Source: Clostridioides difficile
GTDB lineage: Bacteria; Bacillota; Clostridia; Peptostreptococcales; Peptostreptococcaceae
Direction of reading: 5' to 3'
DNA: 64,000 bases
Assembly (NCBI GenBank): GCA_024919175.1
Contig: CP103804.1
Coordinates: forward strand, 1,426,001 to 1,490,000
In this document: positions 1-9,900 of the stretch, piece by piece
Layout: every line of letters begins with the position of its first letter
Numbering within the stretch: position 1 is the stretch's first letter
Notes under the pieces: model-generated
The model's input: only the letters and a program-made list of their open reading frames with translations
What the model was told of the DNA's origin: nothing
Databases searched by the model: none
Position numbers and translations under genes: made by a program

Positions 1-1
1 A

Positions 2-124
2 CTATTTGCTATAAAAAAGTTTTTAGTAACAAAAGACAAGAGTGCTCTTAATATAACGAGTATACATGATGAAGAAGCAATCAAAGAACAACAAAGTAAA
101 GAAGATAAAGATAAATCTATTTAA
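2..124 (+). CDS. C-terminal fragment of an unidentified upstream gene
   Basis: An open frame enters from the left edge and runs 40 codons to a TAA at 122-124. The visible tail starts with a hydrophobic/basic patch (LFAIKKFLVTKDK) and ends in a lysine/glutamate-rich, probably disordered stretch (EEAIKEQQSKEDKDKSI). No domain is recognisable in so short a piece. It lies 71 bases upstream of tgt on the same strand and could be co-transcribed with it. The frame is plausible because it is fully open and ends shortly before the next gene, but with only 40 codons it could be chance. Confidence 0.45.
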   Translation, partial: LFAIKKFLVTKDKSALNITSIHDEEAIKEQQSKEDKDKSI

Positions 125-165
125 AAAAGATATTTAGATTAGTAAAAATATATATTATGGAATAA

Positions 166-1317
<1,152 letters not shown>

Positions 1318-1449
1318 GTTTTGCACTATTAATTATAATCATTTTAATATATAATATTCAATAGTACTCAAAGCTAAAAAAGTAAATTGTTATATAAACA
1401 TTTATTATGATTTACAAAAGAGTATAATTTATAAAGGAGTGAAAAATTA

Positions 1450-1743
1450 ATGCCACAGCAACAAATAATGATGAGTATAGGTCTATGGGTAGTAGTAATA
1501 GCAATCTTTTATTTCCTAATGATTAGACCTCAAAAGAAAAAAGACAAACAATTAAAAGAAATGAGAAGTAGCCTAGGTGTAGGAGACAAAGTCATTACAA
1601 TAGGTGGAATAGTAGCTAATGTAGCTAAAGTTGAAGATGATGTTGTAATATTAGAATTAGGACCAAACAGAACTAAAGTTCCATTTGAAAAATGGGCTAT
1701 AGGTACAGTTCAATCTAGAAAAGAAGAAATAGAAGAACAGTAA
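1450..1743 (+). CDS. yajC: Preprotein translocase accessory subunit YajC
   Basis: A 97-residue protein with one N-terminal membrane helix (about residues 8-24, IGLWVVVIAIFYFLMIRP), directly followed by the family signature RPQKKK and a cytosolic SH3-like domain containing GDKVITIGGIVANV. In enterobacteria YajC joins SecDF at the SecYEG channel; its role in Gram-positives is less clear. The start ATG has a strong ribosome site (AAAGGAGTG). A TATAAT-like sequence near 1424 suggests it can also be transcribed separately from tgt. Length and motif match the family well. Confidence 0.95.
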   Translation: MPQQQIMMSIGLWVVVIAIFYFLMIRPQKKKDKQLKEMRSSLGVGDKVITIGGIVANVAKVEDDVVILELGPNRTKVPFEKWAIGTVQSRKEEIEEQ

Positions 1744-1754
1744 AATAGTAATTT

Positions 1755-1798
1755 AAAAGCCTTTTCTCGAATATATATTAATTTGAGAGGAGGTTTTT
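1755..1798 (+). terminator. Hairpin plus T-tract after yajC that contains the next gene's ribosome site
   Basis: The left arm AAAAGCCTTTTCTC (1755-1768) pairs, with one bulged G, with GAGAGGAGGTTTT (1785-1797) and runs into a T-tract. The right arm is also the ribosome site (GAGAGGAGG) of the gene starting at 1801. It can act as an intrinsic terminator and, if read through, can hide that ribosome site. Confidence 0.7.
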
Positions 1799-1800
1799 TT

Positions 1801-2163
1801 ATGGGAAAATCTAATTATATTTTTAAAGGTTTGGGATATGCATATATAATAACTTTGGCTGTTTTATTAGTGTATAACTTATTTTTAACATTTACAGATA
1901 TTGGTGGAGATAATATAACTATGGTTGCGTCATTTATAACTACTATTTCTGCAGCTATAGGTGGTTTTTACACTTCAAAACATATGCAAGAAAAGGGACT
2001 TATGTATGGACTTTTAGTTGGACTTTTGTACATAGTGTGTATTTTTTTGACTGTGTTTTTAGCACAAGAAAGTTTCATGTTTGAAGTAGGAATGATTTAT
2101 AAGTTATTGCTTATATCAGCAGCAGGAGGTATTGGAGGCGTATTAGGTGTCAATTTTAAATAG
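1801..2163 (+). CDS. Small four-helix membrane protein, TIGR04086 type
   Basis: A 120-residue, very hydrophobic protein with four predicted membrane helices (roughly residues 10-30, 40-58, 65-86 and 96-118), separated by short loops with small residues such as SAAIGGFYTSK and SAAGGIGGVLG. It resembles the TIGR04086 family, often found near yajC in clostridia; the function is unknown. I place the start at ATG 1801, seven bases after the AGGAGG ribosome site, rather than at an in-frame TTG at 1783 that lies before and within that site. Its ribosome site sits in the right arm of the preceding hairpin, so expression may be limited by RNA structure. Confidence 0.82.
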   Translation: MGKSNYIFKGLGYAYIITLAVLLVYNLFLTFTDIGGDNITMVASFITTISAAIGGFYTSKHMQEKGLMYGLLVGLLYIVCIFLTVFLAQESFMFEVGMIYKLLLISAAGGIGGVLGVNFK

Positions 2164-2185
2164 AGTTTATATTAAAGTGGTTTTG

Positions 2186-2194
2186 TGATATAAT
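2186..2194 (+). promoter_or_regulatory. Extended -10 promoter for the SCIFF peptide gene
   Basis: TG-A-TATAAT (TG at 2186-2187, TATAAT at 2189-2194) is an extended -10 element about 34 bases before the start codon. The -35 region is poor (TTTATA at about 2166), as is usual for extended -10 promoters. Confidence 0.55.
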
Positions 2195-2227
2195 CAATAG
2201 GAAACAATTAGAAATGGAGGCGTTGAA

Positions 2228-2371
2228 ATGGAAAATAAACATGTAAAAACTTTATCTCAAGCTACTTTAAAGCAAAGTGCTGCTAAAGGTGGATGTGGAG
2301 AGTGTCAAACTTCTTGTCAATCAGCTTGTAAAACTTCTTGTACAGTTGCAAATCAAGAGTGTGAAAGATAG
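2228..2371 (+). CDS. scfA: SCIFF ribosomal peptide precursor (six cysteines in about 45 residues)
   Basis: A 47-codon gene that begins MENKHVKTLSQATLKQSAAK and ends in a core with exactly six cysteines (GGCGECQTSCQSACKTSCTV...QECER). This matches the SCIFF family of clostridial ribosomally made peptides, in which a radical SAM maturase installs thioether crosslinks on the cysteine-rich core. The start ATG has a perfect ribosome site (GGAGG, 2216-2220). In many clostridia the maturase gene is the next gene; here the next gene is cwp8 and no radical SAM gene is in the window. Spacing of the cysteines and length make the assignment strong; the biological role is unknown. Confidence 0.92.
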   Translation: MENKHVKTLSQATLKQSAAKGGCGECQTSCQSACKTSCTVANQECER

Positions 2372-2398
2372 AAAATTATTGATTTAGTTGTTTGTAAG

Positions 2399-2448
2399 AG
2401 GGTATCTCAAAATGGTTCTTTTAATCATTAATGAGGTATCCTTTTTTA
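2399..2448 (+). terminator. Intrinsic terminator after scfA
   Basis: GGGTATCTCA (about 2400-2409) pairs with TGAGGTATCC (2432-2441), with a 22-base loop and a run of six T from 2442. Confidence 0.85.
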
Positions 2449-2599
2449 TTTTTTTGTCTCCATATAAAATTCTTAATATATTCATATAAAATAAGGTTTG
2501 GCTTGTTAGTATTTAATTTTTCATATATTCAAAATCTAACTTTTTATTCATATATTTCTAATATATGTCTTAGTAAATTATGTAAACTGATAAAATGTA
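2449..2599. other. AT-rich spacer between scfA terminator and cwp8 promoter
   Basis: The 315-base gap between scfA and cwp8 holds the scfA terminator at its left and the cwp8 promoter at its right. In between I see only AT-rich sequence with no open frame, repeat or RNA structure I can support. Confidence 0.5.
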
Positions 2600-2628
2600 T
2601 TGAAAAATAATATTATATATAATATTAT
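2600..2628 (+). promoter_or_regulatory. Predicted housekeeping-sigma promoter of cwp8
   Basis: TTGAAA (2600-2605), 17-base spacer, TATTAT (2623-2628). The first transcribed bases (AGATGTGGGAAATAC, from about 2631) closely resemble those after the slpA promoter. Confidence 0.7.
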
Positions 2629-2686
2629 TTAGATGTGGGAAATACGAATATAAAAAATTAAAAAACAATATTCGGAGGACATAAAT

Positions 2687-4582
2687 ATGTTAAGCAACAA
2701 AAAGAGAAGTATGGCAATAGTAATGGCAGGAGCTACAGTTATGAGTGCAGCAGCACCAATATTCGCAGATAACACTGTGTCAGAAAATGTTGATAAAAAT
2801 TACACAGTAAGTGCAAAAGATTCTACTAAACTAATCGAAGAGGTTAGAAAAGCATTAGAGATTAAGTTTGAAGAGACAAAAGCAGGAGCAAATGTAGACG
2901 ATAGAGTTTACGATATAAAAGTAGATAATGTAAACTTAACTAATGCAACTCAATTACAAAACAAGATAAACTCATTAGTAGAAGGACAAAGTTTAAAAGT
3001 TACAATACAAGATAAAGGTCATCAAACTATAGGTGGAAAAGTAGTTGACTATAAAATTGAAAACTACAAAACAGCTCAAGAAATAGTAGATGCAGTTAAT
3101 GCTTTTAATACAACTTTAGCAGAAGATTCTGATAGTAAATTATCAGCAACTATAAAATCTACTAGCACAGTTGAAGTAAAAAGAGCAAAAGATTCAAAAA
3201 ATACAATCACAGTGAATGTAGGAGACCAACACTTAGACTTTGCAAAACCAGTAACATCAGAAGAAGGTACTTTTGAAGGCTATGAAAAGAACTATAGTGA
3301 TATAGAATCAAAAGAATTACATACAATAACAGTTAAAAATGCGGATTTACAAGACATATCAGCAGAAGATTTATTTGATGGAGTTAGATTAACTACATTA
3401 GGTAGAGAAATAGTTAATAAAGTTAAAAATGGATATACTTTAACATTTGAGAATGAAGCAATACTTACTCAAGAGCAAGAAGATAGTGATGATAAAGATA
3501 AGCCAGAAAAATCAAGTTTTGATATGGTTTTAAGTAAGACAAATGAAAAGCCAGAAACAATAAATGTATCAAGCAAAAACCATAAATTAGTTAGAGATTT
3601 ACACAAAGTACTGACTGATGTAAAAGCTGGAAAAGAATTAAAAGTAGAAGTTTTATCTGGAGATTCAAGATTTACAACAGCAGTAGAAGTTAGTAAGGAA
3701 AGATTCAAAGATGGAGAAGCAGATTCAATAATTTTAGTTGGAGAAGATGCTATAGTTGATGGATTAGCATCAGCACCACTTGCATCTCAAAAAAATGCAC
3801 CAATACTATTATCTAAAAAAGATTCATTACCATCAGAAATAGAAGCTGAGATATTAAGAGTTCTTGGAAGTAACTTATCTTCTAAGAAAATATATATAGT
3901 AGGTGGGGAATCTAAAATATCAAAAGAAACTGAAGAAAAACTTTCTAAATTAGGTGTAAGTAAGGTTGAGAGAGTTTCTGGAGATGACAGATTTGAAACT
4001 TCTTTAGAAATAGCAAAACAATTAAAAGATACATTCAAAACTGCATTTGTAGTAGGTGGAAATGGAGAAGCAGATGCAATGAGTATATCTGCTAGAGCTG
4101 CTCAGTTTGGAGCTCCAATAATAGTAACAGATAGCAAATTAGACTCAGATGCTGAAAAGCTATTAAAAGGAAAAGAATTAGAAATCGTTGGTGGAGAGAA
4201 TTCTGTATCAAAAGATGTTGAAGATAAATTAGTTGAAATAGATTTAAACAACAAAGTTGAAAGATTAGCTGGAGAAAATAGAAAAGATACTAATGCTAAA
4301 GTAATCAACAAGTACTATGCAGGAGCAACTAAAGCATATGTTGCAAAAGATGGTTATGTAGGTGGAAATGGACAATTAGTTGATGCACTTACAGCAGCAC
4401 CACTTGCAGCTAGTTCAAAAGCACCAATAGTATTAACTACAGAAGAACTTTCTAAGTCACAAGAAGAAGTAGTTGAATTAAGACTTAAAAATGCTACTAA
4501 GTTAGTACAAATAGGTGAAGGAATAGCTAAAAATGCTATAGAAAAAATAGCAGAAAAAATAAACTTATTTACTAAGAACTAA
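2687..4582 (+). CDS. cwp8: Cell wall protein Cwp8: SlpA/Cwp2-like N-terminal domain plus three C-terminal CWB2 repeats
   Basis: A 631-residue surface protein with a Sec signal peptide (cleavage predicted after IFA, about residue 27). Residues 28-320 form a variable exposed region whose opening (KLIEEVRKAL, VYDIKV, VTIQDKGHQT) resembles the N-terminal part of Cwp2. Residues about 320-631 hold three CWB2 repeats, recognisable from GDSRFTTAVEVS, GDDRFETSLEIA and GENRKDTNAKVI and from ILVGE/IYIVGG blocks. CWB2 trimers hold Cwp proteins to anionic polymer PSII under the S-layer. The start ATG follows a clear ribosome site (CGGAGGA). No enzymatic motif is seen, so a structural or adhesive role is inferred. 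It has its own promoter and terminator. Confidence 0.92.
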   Translation: MLSNKKRSMAIVMAGATVMSAAAPIFADNTVSENVDKNYTVSAKDSTKLIEEVRKALEIKFEETKAGANVDDRVYDIKVDNVNLTNATQLQNKINSLVEGQSLKVTIQDKGHQTIGGKVVDYKIENYKTAQEIVDAVNAFNTTLAEDSDSKLSATIKSTSTVEVKRAKDSKNTITVNVGDQHLDFAKPVTSEEGTFEGYEKNYSDIESKELHTITVKNADLQDISAEDLFDGVRLTTLGREIVNKVKNGYTLTFENEAILTQEQEDSDDKDKPEKSSFDMVLSKTNEKPETINVSSKNHKLVRDLHKVLTDVKAGKELKVEVLSGDSRFTTAVEVSKERFKDGEADSIILVGEDAIVDGLASAPLASQKNAPILLSKKDSLPSEIEAEILRVLGSNLSSKKIYIVGGESKISKETEEKLSKLGVSKVERVSGDDRFETSLEIAKQLKDTFKTAFVVGGNGEADAMSISARAAQFGAPIIVTDSKLDSDAEKLLKGKELEIVGGENSVSKDVEDKLVEIDLNNKVERLAGENRKDTNAKVINKYYAGATKAYVAKDGYVGGNGQLVDALTAAPLAASSKAPIVLTTEELSKSQEEVVELRLKNATKLVQIGEGIAKNAIEKIAEKINLFTKN

Positions 4583-4751
4583 TAATATATAAAATTTGAT
4601 GATATAAGTTTGTTTAGATAATATGCATTTATAGAAGATGTTTAGATAAGATATAATGTCTGTAATGTACATCTATACAAGATGCTTAGATAAGATATGA
4701 TATGATGTCTACAATATAAAATATATACAAATAATGAAATAAAAAGAATAA

Positions 4752-4796
4752 AAATAAGGTACCTCATTTAGATTTAATTTGAGGTACCTTATTTTC
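4752..4796. terminator. Strong, probably bidirectional terminator after cwp8
   Basis: AATAAGGTACCTCA and TGAGGTACCTTATT are perfect 14-base arms (about 4753-4766 and 4780-4793) around a 13-base loop, flanked by A-rich sequence on the left and TTTT on the right. Confidence 0.9.
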
Positions 4797-4972
4797 TTAT
4801 TTTTGATTATAATACTGTAAAATTAATATTATAAAAAAATTATTATAAATGATATTGTTTATAATGATTAAATACATTATTAACATATATTATTTTGAAT
4901 TTATTGCTTAATAAAATAAAATAAGTTATAATGTTTTGAATTTATGGAGAATAAAGACTTTAATCATAGTAT
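4797..4972. other. AT-rich gap upstream of cwp9
   Basis: The 515-base gap between cwp8 and cwp9 contains the cwp8 terminator, the cwp9 promoter at 4973-5001 and a long cwp9 leader. Between terminator and promoter there is only AT-rich sequence without a credible open frame. Confidence 0.5.
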
Positions 4973-5001
4973 TTGAGTTATATGGATAACTATGGTATTA
5001 T
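4973..5001 (+). promoter_or_regulatory. Predicted promoter of cwp9
   Basis: TTGAGT (4973-4978), 17-base spacer, TATTAT (4996-5001), the same -10 hexamer as cwp8 and slpA. It would give a leader of about 90 bases. Confidence 0.6.
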
Positions 5002-5097
5002 ATATAAAATATGGTAACAAAACTGTAACTTTTTATTGAGAATGGACAAAAGTACTGATAAAAAAATATGAAAAATATATTGGGGGTAAATAATAAT

Positions 5098-6501
5098 ATG
5101 AAGAATAGTAGAAAGATATTAGCTATAGGACTTACACTATTTTTAGTAATGGTAAATACTCCTATAGTAAATGCGTTGACATCAGTTGAACAAATAAAAG
5201 GTAATGACAGGTATGAAACAGCAGCAAAAATAGCAGATAAACAAAGCTATAATACAGCAATACTAATTAATTCAGATAATAGCTTAGCAGATGGTCTTAG
5301 TGCAAGTGGTTTAGCTGGAGCTTTAAATGCGCCTATTTTAATGACAAAACAAAATCAAATTCCAAGTACTACTATGGAAAGGCTAAACAAAGCAAACACT
5401 GTATATATAATAGGCTCAGAATCGACAATAAGTAAAAATATTGAGAATCAATTACTTTCTAAAAAGAAGGCTGTACAAAGAATATTTGGTGAGAATAGAT
5501 TTGATACGAGTGTAAAAATAGCTGAGAAAATCAAAGAAATCAAACCTATTGATAAAGTAATTATAGCTAATGGGATTACAGGAGAGGCAGATGCAATAAG
5601 TGCATCACCAGTAGCTGCAAGAGATGGAGTGCCTATAATACTTACAGATGGAAATAGTGTAGGATTTGACACTACAGGATTAAAGAGCTATGCACTTGGT
5701 TCTAGTGAAATAATAAGTGATGAATTGGTAAAAAGTACAAATTCTGTTAGGTTAGGTGGAACAGATAGATTTGACACAAATAAGATAGTTATACAAGAGT
5801 TTTATAAAAACAGTAAAGAGTTTTACTTGAGCAAAGGTCTACAATTAACAGATGCATTAGTTGCTTCTACAATAGCCAAAAACGCTCCTGTAGTCTTAGT
5901 AGAAAATGGAAGCAATAAAAGTATTTTAAGTGGAGCAGATAAGCTTACAGTACTTGGAGGGATAAATCAGAATGTAATCAAACAGTGTATAAATCAAGCT
6001 TTTCCAAATCAACAAGGACTGTACTATAATCCAAATGATAAAGCATTTAAGGATAGAATAAAGGGAAAAGTATATGCTCATATAAAACAATATAGAAAAG
6101 AAAACGGAGTAAAAGAGTTAGCTGTAGCAAGTAGATTAGAAGGATTAGCAAATGATTGGTCTAATTTAATGGCAAATAAGAAGACTTTATCTCACACAAT
6201 AAATGGGAAAAATTCATATTCTACTTTCCTAAAGTACTTAGATTGGAGTGAAATTAAATCTGGATATGTTGCAGTTCAAGGTGAAAATATAATTAAATAT
6301 AAAATTCCAGATAAGCCTGTTTATACAAATAGAGATGCAGATGATATAGGTAATTTTATTTTTAATGAGTGGAAGACAAATCCTGAAGAAGGTACCAATA
6401 TGTTACATAAAGGATATGAAATAATGGGATTTGGAATAGCCATAACAGGAGATAAGACTATATATGCAACACATGAGTTTTATGGAAGATATAAAAAATA
6501 A
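5098..6501 (+). CDS. cwp9: Cell wall protein Cwp9: N-terminal CWB2 repeats plus C-terminal CAP/SCP domain
   Basis: About 467 residues. A signal peptide (MKNSRKILAIGLTLFLVMV..., cleavage after VNA) is followed by three CWB2 repeats (residues about 26-310; GNDRYETAAKIA, GENRFDTSVKIA, GTDRFDTNKIVI). Residues 325-467 form a CAP/SCP-like domain (VYAHIKQYRKENGVKEL, HTINGKNSYSTF, GENI, YATHEF), the fold of YkwD/SCP extracellular proteins. I choose ATG 5098 because GGGGG lies 12 bases before it; the in-frame ATG at 5068 has no ribosome site and would place charged/polar residues before the signal peptide. It is a paralogue of Cwp11 and Cwp12 but lacks their Ig-like domain. The function of CAP domains in C. 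difficile is not established. Confidence 0.9.
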   Translation: MKNSRKILAIGLTLFLVMVNTPIVNALTSVEQIKGNDRYETAAKIADKQSYNTAILINSDNSLADGLSASGLAGALNAPILMTKQNQIPSTTMERLNKANTVYIIGSESTISKNIENQLLSKKKAVQRIFGENRFDTSVKIAEKIKEIKPIDKVIIANGITGEADAISASPVAARDGVPIILTDGNSVGFDTTGLKSYALGSSEIISDELVKSTNSVRLGGTDRFDTNKIVIQEFYKNSKEFYLSKGLQLTDALVASTIAKNAPVVLVENGSNKSILSGADKLTVLGGINQNVIKQCINQAFPNQQGLYYNPNDKAFKDRIKGKVYAHIKQYRKENGVKELAVASRLEGLANDWSNLMANKKTLSHTINGKNSYSTFLKYLDWSEIKSGYVAVQGENIIKYKIPDKPVYTNRDADDIGNFIFNEWKTNPEEGTNMLHKGYEIMGFGIAITGDKTIYATHEFYGRYKK

Positions 6502-6612
6502 GTATTTGCTATAATTTAGGTATCCTAAAAAATATAAATATAGACAATCTGAAAGTATACATAAAATGATAACTGTGAGAAAGTAATATATAAATAATGA
6601 AATTATAATAGA

Positions 6613-6656
6613 AAATAACATTTATATTAACATAATAATATAAATGTTATTTTTTT
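6613..6656 (+). terminator. Intrinsic terminator after cwp9
   Basis: AAATAACATTTATATTA (6613-6629) pairs with TAATATAAATGTTATTT (6636-6652), followed by T residues. Stem is long but AT-rich. Confidence 0.8.
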
Positions 6657-6675
6657 ATGATTTAGTTTAAAAAAA

Positions 6676-6705
6676 TTGTATCAAAAAGTTTAAATATGGT
6701 ATAAA
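6676..6705 (+). promoter_or_regulatory. Predicted promoter of the riboswitch-controlled M60 gene
   Basis: TTGTAT (6676-6681), 18-base spacer, TATAAA (6700-6705). Transcription would begin near 6712, just before the riboswitch aptamer. Confidence 0.55.
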
Positions 6706-6724
6706 ATGGGTAAGAAAGTAGTGA

Positions 6725-6808
6725 AAATTAAATGGCAAAATTAGGGAAACTTAATGACGCAAAACTATAGGGATTAAAGCTTTTAAAGCCATATCAGCCA
6801 GTTGCTAA
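6725..6808 (+). ncRNA. Cyclic di-GMP-I (GEMM-I) riboswitch aptamer
   Basis: The leader contains the conserved GEMM-I core: GGCAAA (6734-6739), the P1b hairpin with its GAAA tetraloop (TTAGGGAAACTTAA, 6741-6754), the conserved GACGCAAA (6756-6763), a second hairpin starting CTATAGGG, AGCCATATCAGCC, and the closing CAGTTGC (6799-6805). Spacing and order match the family consensus as I know it. A terminator hairpin follows at 6838-6863, before the start codon at 6932, so ligand-dependent premature termination (an OFF switch, as for other C. difficile type I elements) is the likely mode. The ligand assignment is strong; the ON/OFF logic is inferred. Confidence 0.9.
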
Positions 6809-6837
6809 AAGGAGTAAAGTCTTTTTATTTTATAATT

Positions 6838-6863
6838 AAGATTCTCTTTGAGTGTCTTTTTTT
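6838..6863 (+). terminator. Riboswitch expression-platform terminator
   Basis: AAGATTCTC (6838-6846), TTT loop, GAGTGTCTT (6850-6858), then TTTTT. Eight of nine stem positions pair (one G-U, one T-T mismatch). It lies between the c-di-GMP aptamer and the gene. Confidence 0.75.
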
Positions 6864-6931
6864 ATTGTCTGAAACTATAGTATTTAAATTCATGAGAAAT
6901 TAGAAATTTATTGAGGGAGGATTGTTATTTC

Positions 6932-9900
6932 ATGAAAAAGGCAATATCTTGTGTACTAGCAGTGTCAATGTGTAGTGCACCACTAAACGTTTTTGCAGAA
7001 CCTATATTAGAGGGGAAGTTAAGGGCAGTTGAAAAATCAGTTACAGAGAAGTTAAAGGGGAATCTTGAAGTAGATTTAAATTTTTCACTTCCAATAACAA
7101 ATAATGAATCAGAAAGTATGACTAATATACAATTGGAATTAAAAGACGATAGTAATAATAGTGGAATAATAAAGCTTGGAGAAAAAGATTCAGGAACATT
7201 AAATATTGGGGTAGATAACATAGAATATACTATAAAAAAATTATCTGCAAGTAGAAGTGAAATAAAAAATAAAGATGAGAATATATCATATTATAATATT
7301 ATATTTAATAATTTACCTGTTGGAAAATACAATGTAGAAGTCTCTGGAGGAGGATTCAAGAGTAAGGAAATTAAGGATATTGATATATCAAATTATTCAC
7401 AAAGAGTTTTATTAAGTAATAGAGCAAGTGTAGATGATAAAAATAAACCTTTAAACTATGAATTATTCTTGATGGGCGATGTGAATAATGATGGAAAAGT
7501 GGATAAGAATGATTATGATGATGTATTGAAAAATATAAATTCAAATAAAAGTGAATATGATTTAAATAGAGATGGAAAGGTAGATATTGCCGACTTGGAC
7601 TATGTTCAGAAAAATTTAGGTCAAAGTGAAGATGAAAAAAGCCTAGAGAGTATAGTATCTACCAATCCTATAGTAGATACAAGTAAAGTAACATTAGAAA
7701 AAAACAGTGATACAAATATTCAAGGTACGGTAGAGGATTTATTTAGTGGAGAGAATAGTGGAGTTAAAATATCTCCAGCAAATGCAGGTGATGAGATATC
7801 AGAAGAAAAACCAGCAGTAATGGATATAGCTTTATCAGAAGCACTTGATATGGAAGTAATAAATATAAAAGCACCTGAAGGGAATGCTCCAGCAAAAGGG
7901 ATAGTTGAAGTTACTGATAAAGATGGTAATGTTCAACAAGTTCCTTATGAAAACAAAGAATATGTAGAGACTCTAAAAGAAGAACAAGAGCAAGTAAATA
8001 ATGAGCAAGAAGAAACAAACAATAAAGATGAAAATATAGACCAATCTGATAATAACTTAGACAATAATCAAGAAGGAAAAACTGATAAAGAAGATTCAAC
8101 TTCAAACACAACTGATAAAGAAAACAACAATACAGAAAATAATAATAAAGAAAATTCATCAACAGAGAAGTCTGATTCAGATAAAGATACATCAAACCAA
8201 GAAAATAATATCAGCAAAGATGATGGCTCTACAACATCTACATATGGTAGGTCAGCAGTAGAAACATATGCAGAAGTTCAAAATAGTGATATAGTAATAA
8301 ATCTTGGTAAACAAGTAGCAGTAAAAAAGATAACAATAAAAATAACAGCTACAACAGCAAATGATAGAAACCTTGCAGAAATATCTAAAGTTGAATTTTT
8401 AAATAATGTATATAAGGAAATACCAAAACCAGAAATGAACATACCTAAAATCAATAAAATAGCAACGAGTACTGCTGTTGGAAATGAAAAAGTATCTTTT
8501 TATTGGAATAATGAAGTAAATGTATCTGCATATGAACTTATATTAGATACAATTGACAGTAGTGGGAAGGTATTATCAACTAAAAAATTACAAACTAGTA
8601 AAAATACTATAGATGTTAGGGATATACAAGCATATGGATTATATAGAGTTAGCATACAATCTTTAAATGGAGATTGGAGTAGTGGATATAAAGATGCAAC
8701 AGCAGAAAACTTAGATGGAGTACCAGAAAATGTAGACTCAAACTATAAGCCTATACAATTTAGTCCAGATAGTATAATAGAATTTCAAGTTGTACCAGAT
8801 ACAAAACCAGAACCACCAGAAGGTATAAATGTCAAAGGTAGATTTAAGGCCCTTGATGTAAGCTGGAAAAATCATAAACAAGCTAAAGACTTTGATTTAT
8901 ATTACAGAGAGAAAAATTCTAATGGTTCTTGGATAAAATATAATGACAAACTTATTCGTGGAACAAGTTTAAAAATAGAGGGACTTAAGGACAATATAAC
9001 ATATGAGGTTAGAATGACAGCTACTAATCATTTAGGCACTAGTGGAATGTCTAAAACATATATAGGAACAACTGAAAGTGTGGATGCTCCAACAACACCT
9101 AACTATAGACTAATTAATACTTCTAAGTTAGATGCAGGTTCTGGAATACCAACAAATCATATAGTAGATGTTACTTATCCAGCTGGATATGATAAAAGTG
9201 AATATAGTGAAAGAAATCCATTTAATAAATTTAATGTGGTTGATGGAGATTTTACAACGCATTGGACATTCCCTAGTTATAACGCAGCTGAAGGAAAAAA
9301 TAGAGGTCCAATAATAACTTTTGATAAAGCTTATACTATGGACACTTTTATGGCCACACCTCGTTTTGATGTTTCTGATAAGACAATTAATGATTTTGAA
9401 ATACAATACTGGGATGAAAATGGTCAAGTACATAATTTAGGAGATGTACCTTTTGAAACGAAGACAGACCCTGTAAATAATAATAGATATGTAATGGTAA
9501 GATTAAAGGAACCAATAAATGCTACTAAAATACAAGTAAGTGTTTGTTCTTCTTATTCATATAAAGCTAATATATCAGAACTTAAATTCTATGAGTATGA
9601 CAGTATAGAAAAAGATGTAAGAAATCTATTTGTAGATGATTTGCAAGTTGAATTAAAAGAAGACGTAACTCAAGAAAAAATAACGGAATTAAAAGATAGA
9701 ATTAGCACTCCTGATAAAGTGAGTGGGGAATATCATCCATATAAGACAATTATTGATAGAGAATTAAAACTAGCACAAGACTTATATAACGATAGAGCCA
9801 CACTTGCTGATGTAACAACTGTAAATCAAGATATAAATGTTTCAGGAAAATACAAAGATAAGAGTGGAAATTATACTGTTAAGTCTAATAATCTAGGTAT

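Noticed and set aside
5068..5097. Upstream ATG of cwp9 as the true start
   Set aside because: No ribosome site before it, while GGGGG precedes the ATG at 5098, which also gives a normal signal peptide.
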